Source: CAVPEV01 sp963703555 (lineage in GTDB: Bacteria; Actinomycetota; Actinomycetes; Actinomycetales; Cellulomonadaceae). From it: 64,000 bases of DNA. The notes beneath the pieces are model-generated. The model did no database searches. It had not been told where the DNA came from and saw nothing but the letters and a program-made list of their open reading frames with translations. Shown here piece by piece: positions 51,035 through 60,633 of the stretch (within the stretch, counting starts at the first letter, position 1; each line of letters starts with the position of its first letter). The stretch lies in contig CAVPEV010000021.1 of assembly GCA_963703555.1 (NCBI GenBank), positions 1-64,000 of the forward strand. The letters are read 5' to 3'. Made by a program: the position numbers and the translations under genes.

Positions 51035-51466
51035 ATGAGTACGATTGTGGCGGTCGCGAGCGGTGCGGTGCAGGCTGGGTCGATGGACGTGCCGGACCCG
51101 CAGGTCGCGGAGCGGGCGACGCGGCGGACGTATGCGGCGAAGTACAAGTGTGATGTTCTGGCGGAGTAGGACGCCTGTGACCGGGCGGGTAGGGGCGCGC
51201 TGCTGCGTCGCGAGGGCCTTTACACGTCGCTGGTCACGGCATGGCGGGAGCAACGCGATCGGGGCGCGTTGGAGGCCCTCGCCCGCCCGGCCGGCGCCCC
51301 GCCGGCGTCGGCTGCGGAGCGGGAAGCCGCCCGGTTGCGGAAGGAAGTCGCCCGTCTCTCCGGCGAGCTCGCGACGGCGAGGCAGGTGATCGACATCCAG
51401 GGAAAACTCTCGGCGCTGTTGGAGCAGTTCTCGACCGACAGCGCCAGCACGAAGCCCGAGCGATGA
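51035..51466 (+). pseudogene. IS3-family OrfA-like gene with nonsense codon, orfB lost
   Basis: ATG at 51035 opens VPDPQVAERATRRTYAAKYK and CDVLAE, then TAG at 51167-51169 where Tyr (TAC) is expected. The frame continues DACDRAGRGALLRREGLYTS and LVTAWREQR, then REAARLRKEVARLSGEL coiled coil to TGA at 51464. This is an OrfA-type helix-turn-helix plus leucine-zipper protein. OrfB is absent because IS256 copy B begins 3 nt later. Confidence 0.7.
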
Positions 51467-51517
51467 TCGGAGGTTGTCCCGTTTCCCGTTGAATTTCGGT
51501 GGCGGTCCTGATGGTCG

Positions 51518-52828
51518 TCAGGCGGCGGTCACGGTGTCATCCTGACGCACGGCGCCGACAGTTTGCGCGGCGGCGTGCTGGTCGAGGGCGGCGCGGAGTG
51601 CGGGCAGGTGCAGGTGGCCGTTGACGCGGCGGAACTGCTTGCCTGCTTCGATCATCCCGGCGGCGCACCAGCGCAGCGCCATGTTGCCGTTCTGCCAGTT
51701 CTTCACGTTCGTCGAGTGATCACGGGCGATGGAGATCATCGATTCGATGCTGTTCGTTGAGCGCAGCGTGCGCGCCAGGGTCGGCGGGACGCCCAGGCGC
51801 AGCACGGTCAGGGTCTCGGACAGGCCCTCGCGCAACGATCCGGCGGCGCCGGGGTGGGTGCGCTCCAGTTCCTTGGCGAGGGCTTCGAGCTGGGCTTCGG
51901 CCACGATCGCCGAGTCGGCGTGGTAGGCGGCGCGCATCGCCTTGGTGACCGTCGAGGCGAGCTGGTCGGGCAGCTTGTCGGCCACGTTTCTGATCTTGTG
52001 CAGTTGGCAGCGGCCGATCACCGGGTGGTCGAACACTCGCACGACCGCGGCGTGCAGCGCCTTGCCGCCGTCGATGCCGACGAAGACCGGCCGTGCCGTG
52101 TCCAGACCGCGATCACGCAGCCCGGTCAGCAGATCGGTCACCACCCTGGTGTTCTCGGTGGAGCCTTCGGCCAACCCGAGCGGGTGCTTGACCCCGTCGA
52201 TGCCGATGCCCAGCGCGACCACGCACAGGTGCTCACCGAAGTGCACCCCGTCGATCATCAACGCCACCAAGTCCAGCCCGGACAGGTCGGCGGCGAGCAG
52301 CTCGGCCAGCGCGGTCTGGGTCGCAGCCACGAACCGGCGGCTGACCGCCGACTTGCTCGTTGAACGGGCCGATGCCTCGACCCGCTGCCCGACCGGTTCG
52401 AGCCGGAGCGGGTAACGCCGGGTGGACAGCCCGGCCAGCATCCGACCCATCGCCATCCGACCCAGCACCTCGGTGGAGGAGAACAGCTCGTAGGAGGCCA
52501 CCGACAACTCGCCGCTGCCGTCGCCCGCGCGCATCCGCGGCCGGGTCACCGCCACCCGCCGCCCACCCAAGGTGACCGAGCCCGCCTCGGTGCCGTGGCG
52601 CACCGCGGCCCATGCCGGGTCGTGCTTGCCCTTCGGCCCGCACACCGCGGTCACGTCCTCGGCCATCATCGCCGCCATCACCTGCAGGCCAGTGCCCACG
52701 GCCAAGGCCAGCAAGCCTTCCTGCACGTTCTCGGCGATCTCGCTCATCGCCACACTCACCGTCTCCGGCAGCGCGAGCCGCAGCTCTGCGCTCGTCCTCG
52801 ACGCCCTCGTCTGGTAGTTCTTGCTCAC
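51518..52828 (-). CDS. IS256-family transposase (copy B)
   Basis: A 436-residue DDE transposase starting at GTG 52828. DDE regions: VALMIDGVHFGEHLCVVALG, FVGIDGGKALHAAVVRVF and LRSTNSIESMISIARDHSTN. The first 250 codons match truncated copy A at about 41309-40551 with few differences. Full length and open, so probably functional and able to mobilise the flanked segment. Confidence 0.92.
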   Translation of the reverse strand: MSKNYQTRASRTSAELRLALPETVSVAMSEIAENVQEGLLALAVGTGLQVMAAMMAEDVTAVCGPKGKHDPAWAAVRHGTEAGSVTLGGRRVAVTRPRMRAGDGSGELSVASYELFSSTEVLGRMAMGRMLAGLSTRRYPLRLEPVGQRVEASARSTSKSAVSRRFVAATQTALAELLAADLSGLDLVALMIDGVHFGEHLCVVALGIGIDGVKHPLGLAEGSTENTRVVTDLLTGLRDRGLDTARPVFVGIDGGKALHAAVVRVFDHPVIGRCQLHKIRNVADKLPDQLASTVTKAMRAAYHADSAIVAEAQLEALAKELERTHPGAAGSLREGLSETLTVLRLGVPPTLARTLRSTNSIESMISIARDHSTNVKNWQNGNMALRWCAAGMIEAGKQFRRVNGHLHLPALRAALDQHAAAQTVGAVRQDDTVTAA

Positions 52829-52939
52829 GGCGGTCCCCTCCTCGGTCGAACTTCTTGGCGGAAGCCGGACACCTACCACGCGGCAGGCACCGAGCCGGGG
52901 ACCGCCACCTCAACTTCCACCAGACCCGGGACAACCTCC
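52070..52939. repeat. 870-bp direct repeat with 40551-41420
   Basis: The outer part of IS256 copy B matches copy A over 870 bp at constant offset with only scattered substitutions, and both end at the same terminal base. Copies in the same orientation bracket 41421-51468, about 10 kb carrying the catabolic genes. Confidence 0.92.
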
Positions 52940-53192
52940 GTGCCGGGGCCGCCATCGACTTCCCGGACCCCCCTGCGCAGGAGGTGTCATCTCTCAGGAG
53001 ATCGGTGACGGTTCTGCATCAGGACGTCGGTGATGCTGGTGGTGGTCTTGGTGGTGGCACTTCGGGCGCGAGGCTCGGGGATGGCTGCCAGTGAACCCAT
53101 CGATCCTCGTGTCCGCCGGTGCCTGACGACGGCGGCTCCAGTACTGGCGGGCGGCGGTGGGCCGCGGTGGGGCAACGGGCTTGGGCCGGGTG
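52940..53192. other. Right edge of island, no gene recognised
   Basis: About 250 nt between IS256 copy B and ung. No recognisable coding sequence, tRNA fragment or transposon end. The island's right boundary with core sequence lies somewhere here. I found no copy of the tRNA-Thr 3' end. Confidence 0.45.
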
Positions 53193-53876
53193 TCAGGGCA
53201 ACGCCCAGTCGATCGGCTCGGCCCCCTGCTCGGCCAGCAGCCGGTTGACCGTAGAGAACGGCCGTGAGCCGAAGAACCCGCGCGCGGCGGACAGCGGGCT
53301 GGGGTGGGGGCTGGCGACCACCGGGACGTGCTCGAGCGCGGGCCGCAGGGTCTGGGCGTCGCGGCCCCACAGGACCGCGACGAGCGGACCTCCGCGTTGC
53401 ACGAGCGCCGTGACGGCCCGGTCCGTGACCTGCTCCCAACCCTTGCCCCGGTGGGAGGCCGGTGCGCCGACTCCTACCGTGAGCACCCTGTTGAGCAGCA
53501 TGACGCCGTGGTCTGCCCATCGGCTGAGGTCGCCGCAGCTGGGTTGCGGCACCCCGAGATCCGCGACGAGCTCGACGAAGATGTTCTCCAGCGACCGCGG
53601 CAGGGGCCGCACGTCCGGCTGGACGGAGAAGGACAGGCCCATGGGGTGGCCCGGCGTCGGGTACGGGTCCTGCCCGACGATGAGCACGCGCACGTCCGCG
53701 AGCGGGCGGGTGAACGCTCGGAGGATGGCGTCGGGGGCTGGCAGGTAGCGGCGGCCGGCGGCGATCTCGGCGCGCAGAAAGTCGCCCATGGCGTGCACCT
53801 GCGGTTCCACGGGAGCCAGCGCGGCCGCCCAGTCGGGCGCCACCAGGCGGTCGAGCGTGGCACGGTCGCTGCTCAC
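53193..53876 (-). CDS. Uracil-DNA glycosylase (family 1)
   Basis: Removes uracil from DNA. The 227-residue product has the catalytic-water loop VGQDPYPTPGHPMGLSFSV, the uracil-binding LLNRVLTV (LLN motif, N contacting uracil), LWGRDAQ and the minor-groove loop HPSPLSAARGFFGSRPFS. The start is GTG at 53876. The first core gene after the island. Confidence 0.94.
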   Translation of the reverse strand: MSSDRATLDRLVAPDWAAALAPVEPQVHAMGDFLRAEIAAGRRYLPAPDAILRAFTRPLADVRVLIVGQDPYPTPGHPMGLSFSVQPDVRPLPRSLENIFVELVADLGVPQPSCGDLSRWADHGVMLLNRVLTVGVGAPASHRGKGWEQVTDRAVTALVQRGGPLVAVLWGRDAQTLRPALEHVPVVASPHPSPLSAARGFFGSRPFSTVNRLLAEQGAEPIDWALP

Positions 53877-53993
53877 GACGCCGCCGGGTCGCTGCTCACG
53901 ACGGCGAGGCTAGTCGAATGACACGGCTGTCGTTCGCGCCTACCATGACGAACGGCGAGCGCGCGGCGCTCCGCGGCACGAGGGGAGGACGCG

Positions 53994-54302
53994 ATGGATG
54001 CGGTAGCCCGCAGCACGGCCCGTCCGGTCGAGGACCCGGCGGCGCCCGGCTCCGAGCTGTCCGACCGCGACCGTCAGATCCTCGCGTTCGAGCGGCAGTG
54101 GTGGAAGTACGCGGGGGCCAAGGAGCAGGCGGTCCGCGAGCTGTTCGACATGTCGGCCACCCGGTACTACCAGGTGCTCAACACGCTCATCGACTCCCCG
54201 GCGGCGCTCGCCGCTGATCCCATGCTCGTCAAGCGCCTCCGGCGGATGCGTGCCTCCCGGCAACGGGCCCGCACCGCGCGGCGCCTGGGCATCGACGGCT
54301 GA
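53994..54302 (+). CDS. DUF3263 protein
   Basis: A 102-residue protein of the actinobacterial DUF3263 family. The core LSDRDRQILAFERQWWKYAGAKEQAVRELFDMSATRYYQVLNTLIDSP is a helix-turn-helix-like domain, and the C-terminus is Arg-rich. It precedes a LytR_C gene, a common actinobacterial pair. DNA binding is inferred from the fold; targets are unknown. Confidence 0.85.
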   Translation: MDAVARSTARPVEDPAAPGSELSDRDRQILAFERQWWKYAGAKEQAVRELFDMSATRYYQVLNTLIDSPAALAADPMLVKRLRRMRASRQRARTARRLGIDG

Positions 54303-54330
54303 GGCAGCCCCGGCGCCCATCGCCCTCCGC

Positions 54331-54336
54331 TAGCCT
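54331..54336 (+). promoter_or_regulatory. -10 element of leaderless LytR_C gene
   Basis: TAGCCT ends 7 nt before the GTG at 54344, without a ribosome-binding site. Confidence 0.45.
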
Positions 54337-54343
54337 GTCCGCC

Positions 54344-54970
54344 GTGACCAAGGGCTACCCCTACCCCGAGGACGAGTTCGACCTCGCGGCCGGTGCGGAC
54401 GGCCCGCGGGGCGGGCACCGCCGTCCCCGGTCGGCATGGAGCCGCACGTGGCCGTTCCTCGCGGTGCTGGTGGTCTGTTCGGGCCTGGCCTACGGCGGGG
54501 TGCTGTTGGCGTCCAGCACGGGCCGCGGAGGGGCCGGACAGGGCGGGGCGGGGACGTCGCTCAGCGACGCGGTCGGCCCGACCTCGGCAGCGACCGACCT
54601 CCCAACCTCCCCGGGCGAGGCCTCGCCGACGGGGGAACAGCCGCCCCCTGCTGCGGAGCCGGCTCCTGCGGCGTCACCCACGCCGACCGCCGAGCTCGCC
54701 ACCCCGGTGCGGGTGCTCAACGCCGCAGGGGTTCAGGGGCTGGCGGCCACCAAGCAGCAGCTGCTCACCGCGGCAGGCTTCACGGACGTCACGGCCGGCA
54801 ACGCCGGTGCAGGTGGTCTCACCGCGACGACGGTGTTCTACTCCAGCGCGGATCTGCGCCCGACCGCCGACCGCGTGGCCGCCACCCTGGGTGTGACCGC
54901 GGTGGAGCTCTCGGCGACTCGCGCCAACGGCGGCGTCACGGTGATCCTGCTGCGCGACGCGCTGGGCTGA
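54344..54970 (+). CDS. LytR C-terminal domain protein, membrane anchored
   Basis: A 208-residue protein: cytoplasmic tail, one membrane helix (FLAVLVVCSGLAYGGVLLAS, about residues 38-57), a Pro/Ala/Ser-rich linker (60-120), and a LytR_C domain (VRVLNAAGVQGLAATKQQLLTAAGFTDVTAGNAG to the end). The domain is probably extracytoplasmic and envelope-related; no catalytic LCP domain is present. Confidence 0.85.
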   Translation: MTKGYPYPEDEFDLAAGADGPRGGHRRPRSAWSRTWPFLAVLVVCSGLAYGGVLLASSTGRGGAGQGGAGTSLSDAVGPTSAATDLPTSPGEASPTGEQPPPAAEPAPAASPTPTAELATPVRVLNAAGVQGLAATKQQLLTAAGFTDVTAGNAGAGGLTATTVFYSSADLRPTADRVAATLGVTAVELSATRANGGVTVILLRDALG

Positions 54971-55077
54971 CAGGACGTCGCCGGCCCGGCGCGGGACTGG
55001 TGGCCCGGGCACGTCGTCGCTAGGCTCGCGGCCACGATGCGCCCCCAGGGCGCGAGGCACCTCTCGAGGGAGCGGGC

Positions 55078-55281
55078 ATGGCCCAGGGCACGGTCAAGTG
55101 GTTCAACTCCGAGAAGGGGTACGGCTTCATCACACCTGCGAGCGGCGGACCGGACGTCTTCGTGCACTACTCCGCCATCCTGGCCGACGGCTACCGCTCG
55201 CTGGAGGAGGGGCAGACCGTCGAGTTCGAGGTCGGGCAGGGCACCAAGGGACCGCAGGCCGAGCAGGTCCGTCCGCTCTGA
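55078..55281 (+). CDS. Cold-shock protein (CspA family)
   Basis: A 67-residue single OB-fold protein with RNP1 KGYGFI and RNP2 VFVHYSAI. Binds single-stranded RNA/DNA. A TAGGCT -10 at 55020-55025 implies a leader of about 45 nt, where cold-responsive control could act; GAGGGAG precedes the ATG. It lies upstream of groEL. Confidence 0.95.
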   Translation: MAQGTVKWFNSEKGYGFITPASGGPDVFVHYSAILADGYRSLEEGQTVEFEVGQGTKGPQAEQVRPL

Positions 55282-55376
55282 GGCTGGTGGGGCCGCAGTC
55301 TTCTCGAGTTCGCCAGGGTGCGCCGGGTCGGCCTCGGGCGGGGCAGGCAGGGCGCGGTTCGTGGGCGGGTCACCGT

Positions 55377-55403
55377 CTTGCACTCTCGGGTTCCGAGTGC
55401 TAA
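55377..55403. promoter_or_regulatory. CIRCE element 1 (HrcA operator)
   Basis: TTGCACTC (55378-55385), 9-nt spacer, GAGTGCTAA (55395-55403): the CIRCE inverted repeat, slightly imperfect in the left arm. Upstream of groEL. Confidence 0.85.
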
Positions 55404-55411
55404 CCATTGAC

Positions 55412-55438
55412 TTAGCACTCTCGGTAGGAGAGTGACAG
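55412..55438. promoter_or_regulatory. CIRCE element 2 (HrcA operator)
   Basis: TTAGCACTC (55412-55420), 9-nt spacer, GAGTG (55430-55434) then ACAG: the left arm is perfect, the right partial. A TTGACT -35-like hexamer (55407-55412) lies between the two CIRCE copies, so HrcA binding would occlude the promoter. Confidence 0.8.
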
Positions 55439-55559
55439 TGAACACCACCGGCCGACCGGTGAGGCTCACGCCGGGGACGGGACGTGACCGTCACGGCATG
55501 GGTCGTCCGTCGCGGGCGCCGTCCGGCCGACACCCGAGCCACAGAAGGAACACCGCCCC

Positions 55560-57188
<1,629 letters not shown>

Positions 57189-57232
57189 TCGCCTGAGGAG
57201 TCATCGCCCGACCCGGCTCGCCCGGGTAGCGC

Positions 57233-57274
57233 GCACGACGGGTCGGTCGCCCACGGGTGGCCGGCCCGTCGTGC
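57233..57274. terminator. Bidirectional terminator, groEL/DUF4031
   Basis: Perfect 10-bp arms GCACGACGGG and CCCGTCGTGC (57233-57242, 57265-57274), with an inner stem CCCAC/GTGG-type pairing, between convergent genes. Confidence 0.7.
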
Positions 57275-57300
57275 TGCTCGCACGCAGGGTCCGGGACGGG

Positions 57301-57564
57301 TCAGCGGTCCCGCGCGGGCACGCGCAGGCCGGAATCGCGCAGTCGGCGGATGAGCTCCCGGGTCCCGACCGGCACCGCACCCAGGTCGACCAGCGCCGCG
57401 TGCAGCTCGTCGGGGATGTCGTAGTGGTCGCGGTCGAAGGCTCGCGGAGGGAGCCCGGCCCGCAGCGCGAACTCGTGGAGCTCGGCCAGCGACGTGTCGG
57501 AGACCAAGTGTCCCCAGACTCGTCCGTGGCGCGGCCACAGCGGAGGGTCGACGAGCACGCTCAC
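57301..57564 (-). CDS. DUF4031 protein
   Basis: An 87-residue protein of the DUF4031 family: VLVDPPLWPRHGRVWGHLVSDTSLAELHEFALRAG and FDRDHYDIP. Function unknown; conserved Trp, His and Asp residues hint at a metal or nucleotide site but this is not established. The start is GTG at 57564, in a region with no good ribosome site. Confidence 0.8.
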   Translation of the reverse strand: MSVLVDPPLWPRHGRVWGHLVSDTSLAELHEFALRAGLPPRAFDRDHYDIPDELHAALVDLGAVPVGTRELIRRLRDSGLRVPARDR

Positions 57565-57687
57565 TGCGGCAGCCTACGTGTGCTGCCGCGGTCTGGCCGG
57601 CGGCCCCCCGGTCTGGCGGGCGGCCCCGCGGCCCGGCGGCGGCCCCGCAGCCCGGCGTCGGTGCCGCCGCCTACGCTGGGCACCGAC

Positions 57688-60280
57688 ATGACCTCCCTCT
57701 TCGACCACCTCCCTGCGTTCGCCGACCTCGATCTCGCCCGGCTGCCGTCGGCGGTACCACCGCGCCCGGACGAGGACGACGAGTCCGGCGCCGCCCCGGT
57801 CCGGCACCGGCCCGACCCGGCGGCGTTGCTCGGCGGGCTGAACCCGCAGCAGCGCCAGGCCGTGGTGCACGCCGGGTCTCCGCTGCTCATCGTCGCGGGG
57901 GCGGGCTCGGGAAAGACCCGGGTGCTGACCCATCGCATCGCCTACCTGTTGGCCGCCGGACGTGCCCGTCCCGGGGAGGTGCTGGCGATCACCTTCACGA
58001 ACAAGGCCGCCGCCGAGATGCGCGACCGGGTGGCTGCGCTGGTCGGGCCGGCTGCCCGGCACATGTGGGTGTCGACGTTCCACTCCGCCTGCGTGCGGAT
58101 CCTGCGGCGGGAGGCCGCGACGCTGGGCCTGCGGACGAGCTTCTCCATCTACGACGCCGCCGACTCCCAGCGGCTGCTCACGCTGGTCTCCCGCGAGCTG
58201 GACCTCGATCCCAAGCGGTACCCGGCCAAGGGTCTCGCCCGGCGGATCTCCGCCCTCAAGGACGAGCTGGTCGATCCCGACATGTTCGCGGCGACCTCGG
58301 GTGGCGGCGCGGTCGGGGAGTTCGAGGACGTGCTAGCCGGTGTCTACAGGCGCTACCAGCAGCGCCTTCGGCAGGCGAACGCCCTCGACTTCGACGACCT
58401 CATCATGACGACGGTCAGCCTGCTGCAGGCGTTCCCGGCGGTGGCCGAGCACTACCGGCGGCGGTTCCGCCACATCCTGGTCGACGAGTACCAGGACACG
58501 AACCACGCGCAGTACGTGCTCGTCCGCGAGCTGGTCGGGGGCGGCGAGGCCGGCGTCGGGGGCGGGGTCGGCGGTGCCCCCCTGCCCGGAGAGCTCACCG
58601 TCGTGGGCGACGCGGACCAGTCCATCTACGCGTTCCGCGGCGCCACGATCCGCAACATCGTCGAGTTCGAGGCGGACTACCCGGACGCCACGACCATCCT
58701 GCTGGAGCAGAACTACCGGTCCACCCAGACCATCCTGTCCGCGGCGAACGCCGTCATCGCCCGGAACCCCGGACGCACCGCCAAGCGGTTGTGGACCGAC
58801 TCGGGGTCGGGGCCGCAGATCGTCGCCTACGTCGCCGACGACGAGCACGCCGAGGCGCGGTTCGTGGCCGAGGAGATCGACCGGCTCGGGCGACACCGCC
58901 GGTGTGCGTCCGGGCGACGTGGCGGTGTTCTACCGGGCCAACGCGCAGTCGCGGGCGCTGGAGGAGGTGCTGGTCCGGGTCGGGCTGCCGTACCGGGTGG
59001 TGGGCGGCACGCGGTTCTACGAGCGGCGGGAGATCAAGGACGCTGTCGCCTACCTGCGGGCAGTCGCCAACCCGGACGACGACGTCAACCTGCGCCGGAT
59101 CCTCAACGTGCCCAAGCGCGGGCTGGGCGAGCGTTCGGAGGCCCTCGTCGCCGCGTTCGCCGAGCGGGAGCGGATCTCGTTCGGTGCTGCGCTGGACCGT
59201 CTGGACGAGGTGCCCGGGCTGGGCACCCGCGCGCTGGTCGGGCTGCGCGCGTTCGCCCAGATGCTCCGGGACCTGGCCGAGCTGGCGGTCTCAGGGGCCG
59301 GTCCGGCGCAGTTGCTGGGTGCTGCGCTGGACCGGTCGGGATACCTGGCCGAGCTGCGCGCCAGCGACGACCCGCAGGACACCTCCCGGGTGGAGAACCT
59401 GGCCGAGCTGCACGCCGTGGCGACCGAGTTCGAGCAGTCCGAGCCGGACGGCGACCTGGCCGACTTCCTCGAACGGGTGTCGCTGGTGGCGGACTCCGAC
59501 CAGATCCCCAGCGCGGACACCGGTGACGGCGAGCCGGCCGGTGCGGCCGGTGCGGACGGTGCGGCTGTGGCCGACCAGGGCGTGGTGACCCTCATGACCC
59601 TGCACACCGCCAAGGGCCTGGAGTTCCCGGTGGTCTTCTTGACCGGCATGGAGGACGGCACCTTCCCGCACATGCGGTCGCTGGCCGACCCGGACCAGCT
59701 CGCCGAGGAGCGGCGGCTGGCCTACGTGGGCATCACCCGGGCCCGTGAGCGGCTGTACCTGTCCCGGGCAGCGGTGCGTACCGCGTGGGGCGTGCCCAAC
59801 GAGTTCCCGCCCAGCCGGTTCCTGGAGGACCTGCCCGCCGAGCTCGTGGACTGGCGTCGCCGCGAGTCGTCGACCGACCAGTTGCGCGGCCCGGGTGGGT
59901 TCCTCGGCGGCGCCGGTCGAGGTTCCGGCTGGTTCGGTGGTGCGGCGGGCACCGGGTCCGGGGCGGGCACCGGGTCCGGGGCGGGCACCGGGTCCGTCGG
60001 CCCCGGGGCGAGCGGTGCGGCCGCCGGGTCGCGGGCCGCCGGTCGACAGCGTGTCGGCGGCCGGACACCAGGCGGTGCACGGTTCGGTTCCGCCACGCCT
60101 CGACCGGGCAACGAGGTGCCCTCGCTCGCGGTCGGCGATCGCGTCTCGCACGACGCGTACGGGATGGGCCGCGTCGTCGAGCTGGAGGGTGCCGGACCGA
60201 ACGCGGTCGCGAAGGTCGACTTCGGCTCCGCGGGGACCAAGCGGCTGCTGCTCCGGTACTCCCCGCTGGTCAAGCTGTAG
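57688..60280 (+). CDS. PcrA/UvrD-type 3'-5' DNA helicase, frameshifted as sequenced
   Basis: SF1A helicase for repair and replication. Motifs: Q motif LNPQQRQAVVH, I VAGAGSGKTRVLTHR, Ia TFTNKAAAEM, II ILVDEYQDTN, III VGDADQSIYAFRGA, IV EQNYRST, V LMTLHTAKGLEFPVV and VI YVGITRARERLYL. The frame breaks at GGG 58888-58890; dropping one G gives EEIDRLGDTAGVRPGDVAVFYR as expected. Corrected length is about 863 residues. A Gly/Ser-rich repeat linker precedes the C-terminal Tudor-like domain (VGDRVSHDAYGMGRVVELEG) that binds RNA polymerase. TACGCT at 57672 is a probable -10. Confidence 0.88.
59947..59995 (+). repeat. 18-bp in-frame tandem repeat in pcrA
   Basis: Unit GGGCACCGGGTCCGGGGC occurs about 2.7 times and encodes Gly-Thr-Gly-Ser-Gly-Ala repeats in the linker before the C-terminal domain. 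The length is a multiple of three, so copy changes keep the frame. Confidence 0.8.
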
Positions 60281-60633
60281 CGGTTGCGCGGCGGCCGAGG
60301 CGTGGTCGTCCCGTCCGTGGAGCTACCCCACTACCAGCTCACCCACAGGGGCGCAGGGGGCCGACGGACGGGTCGTCCCGGGTGGACGAGGGTGCAGGGC
60401 TCTGGGACGTTGGCGAACCGCCTGACTGGACCAGCGGATGGGCAGCAGCGACAAACCTGCCGAACGATCCGCGTGGCGGGGTGCGGGCCGCCGTCGGCGA
60501 AGGCGGAGGATCGTGTTGCGATGCTGCGGACCGGCAGCCTTGACGCGCTACGCGGGCGGACGCCCGGCGCCCGGTACGATCGTCCGCGGCACGCGGGCGA
60601 CCGCGCCGTCCAGGGCCGACAGGAGGACGTCAG
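60281..60633. other. pcrA-sucC intergenic region
   Basis: About 350 nt with no gene I can support. TACGAT at 60575-60580 is the best -10 candidate for sucC, which would give a leader of about 48 nt. No strong terminator stem after pcrA is evident. Confidence 0.4.

Larger units (their letters stand above)
51469..52939 (-). mobile_element. IS256-family element copy B, complete (1,471 bp)
   Basis: Terminal inverted repeats begin GGAGGTTGTCCCG at both ends (51469 inward on +; 52939 inward on -) and stay similar for about 38 bp, sharing GGTGGCGGTCC. The transposase is intact. Flanks CGATGATC and GTGCCGGG do not match, so there is no target duplication, suggesting a rearrangement after insertion. 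Confidence 0.88.

Noticed and set aside
51461..52947. Target-site duplication flanking IS256 copy B
   Set aside because: The flanking 8-mers CGATGATC and GTGCCGGG do not match.
52940..53192. Second attachment site matching the tRNA-Thr 3' end
   Set aside because: I read the stretch and found no convincing match to the T-arm and acceptor sequence.
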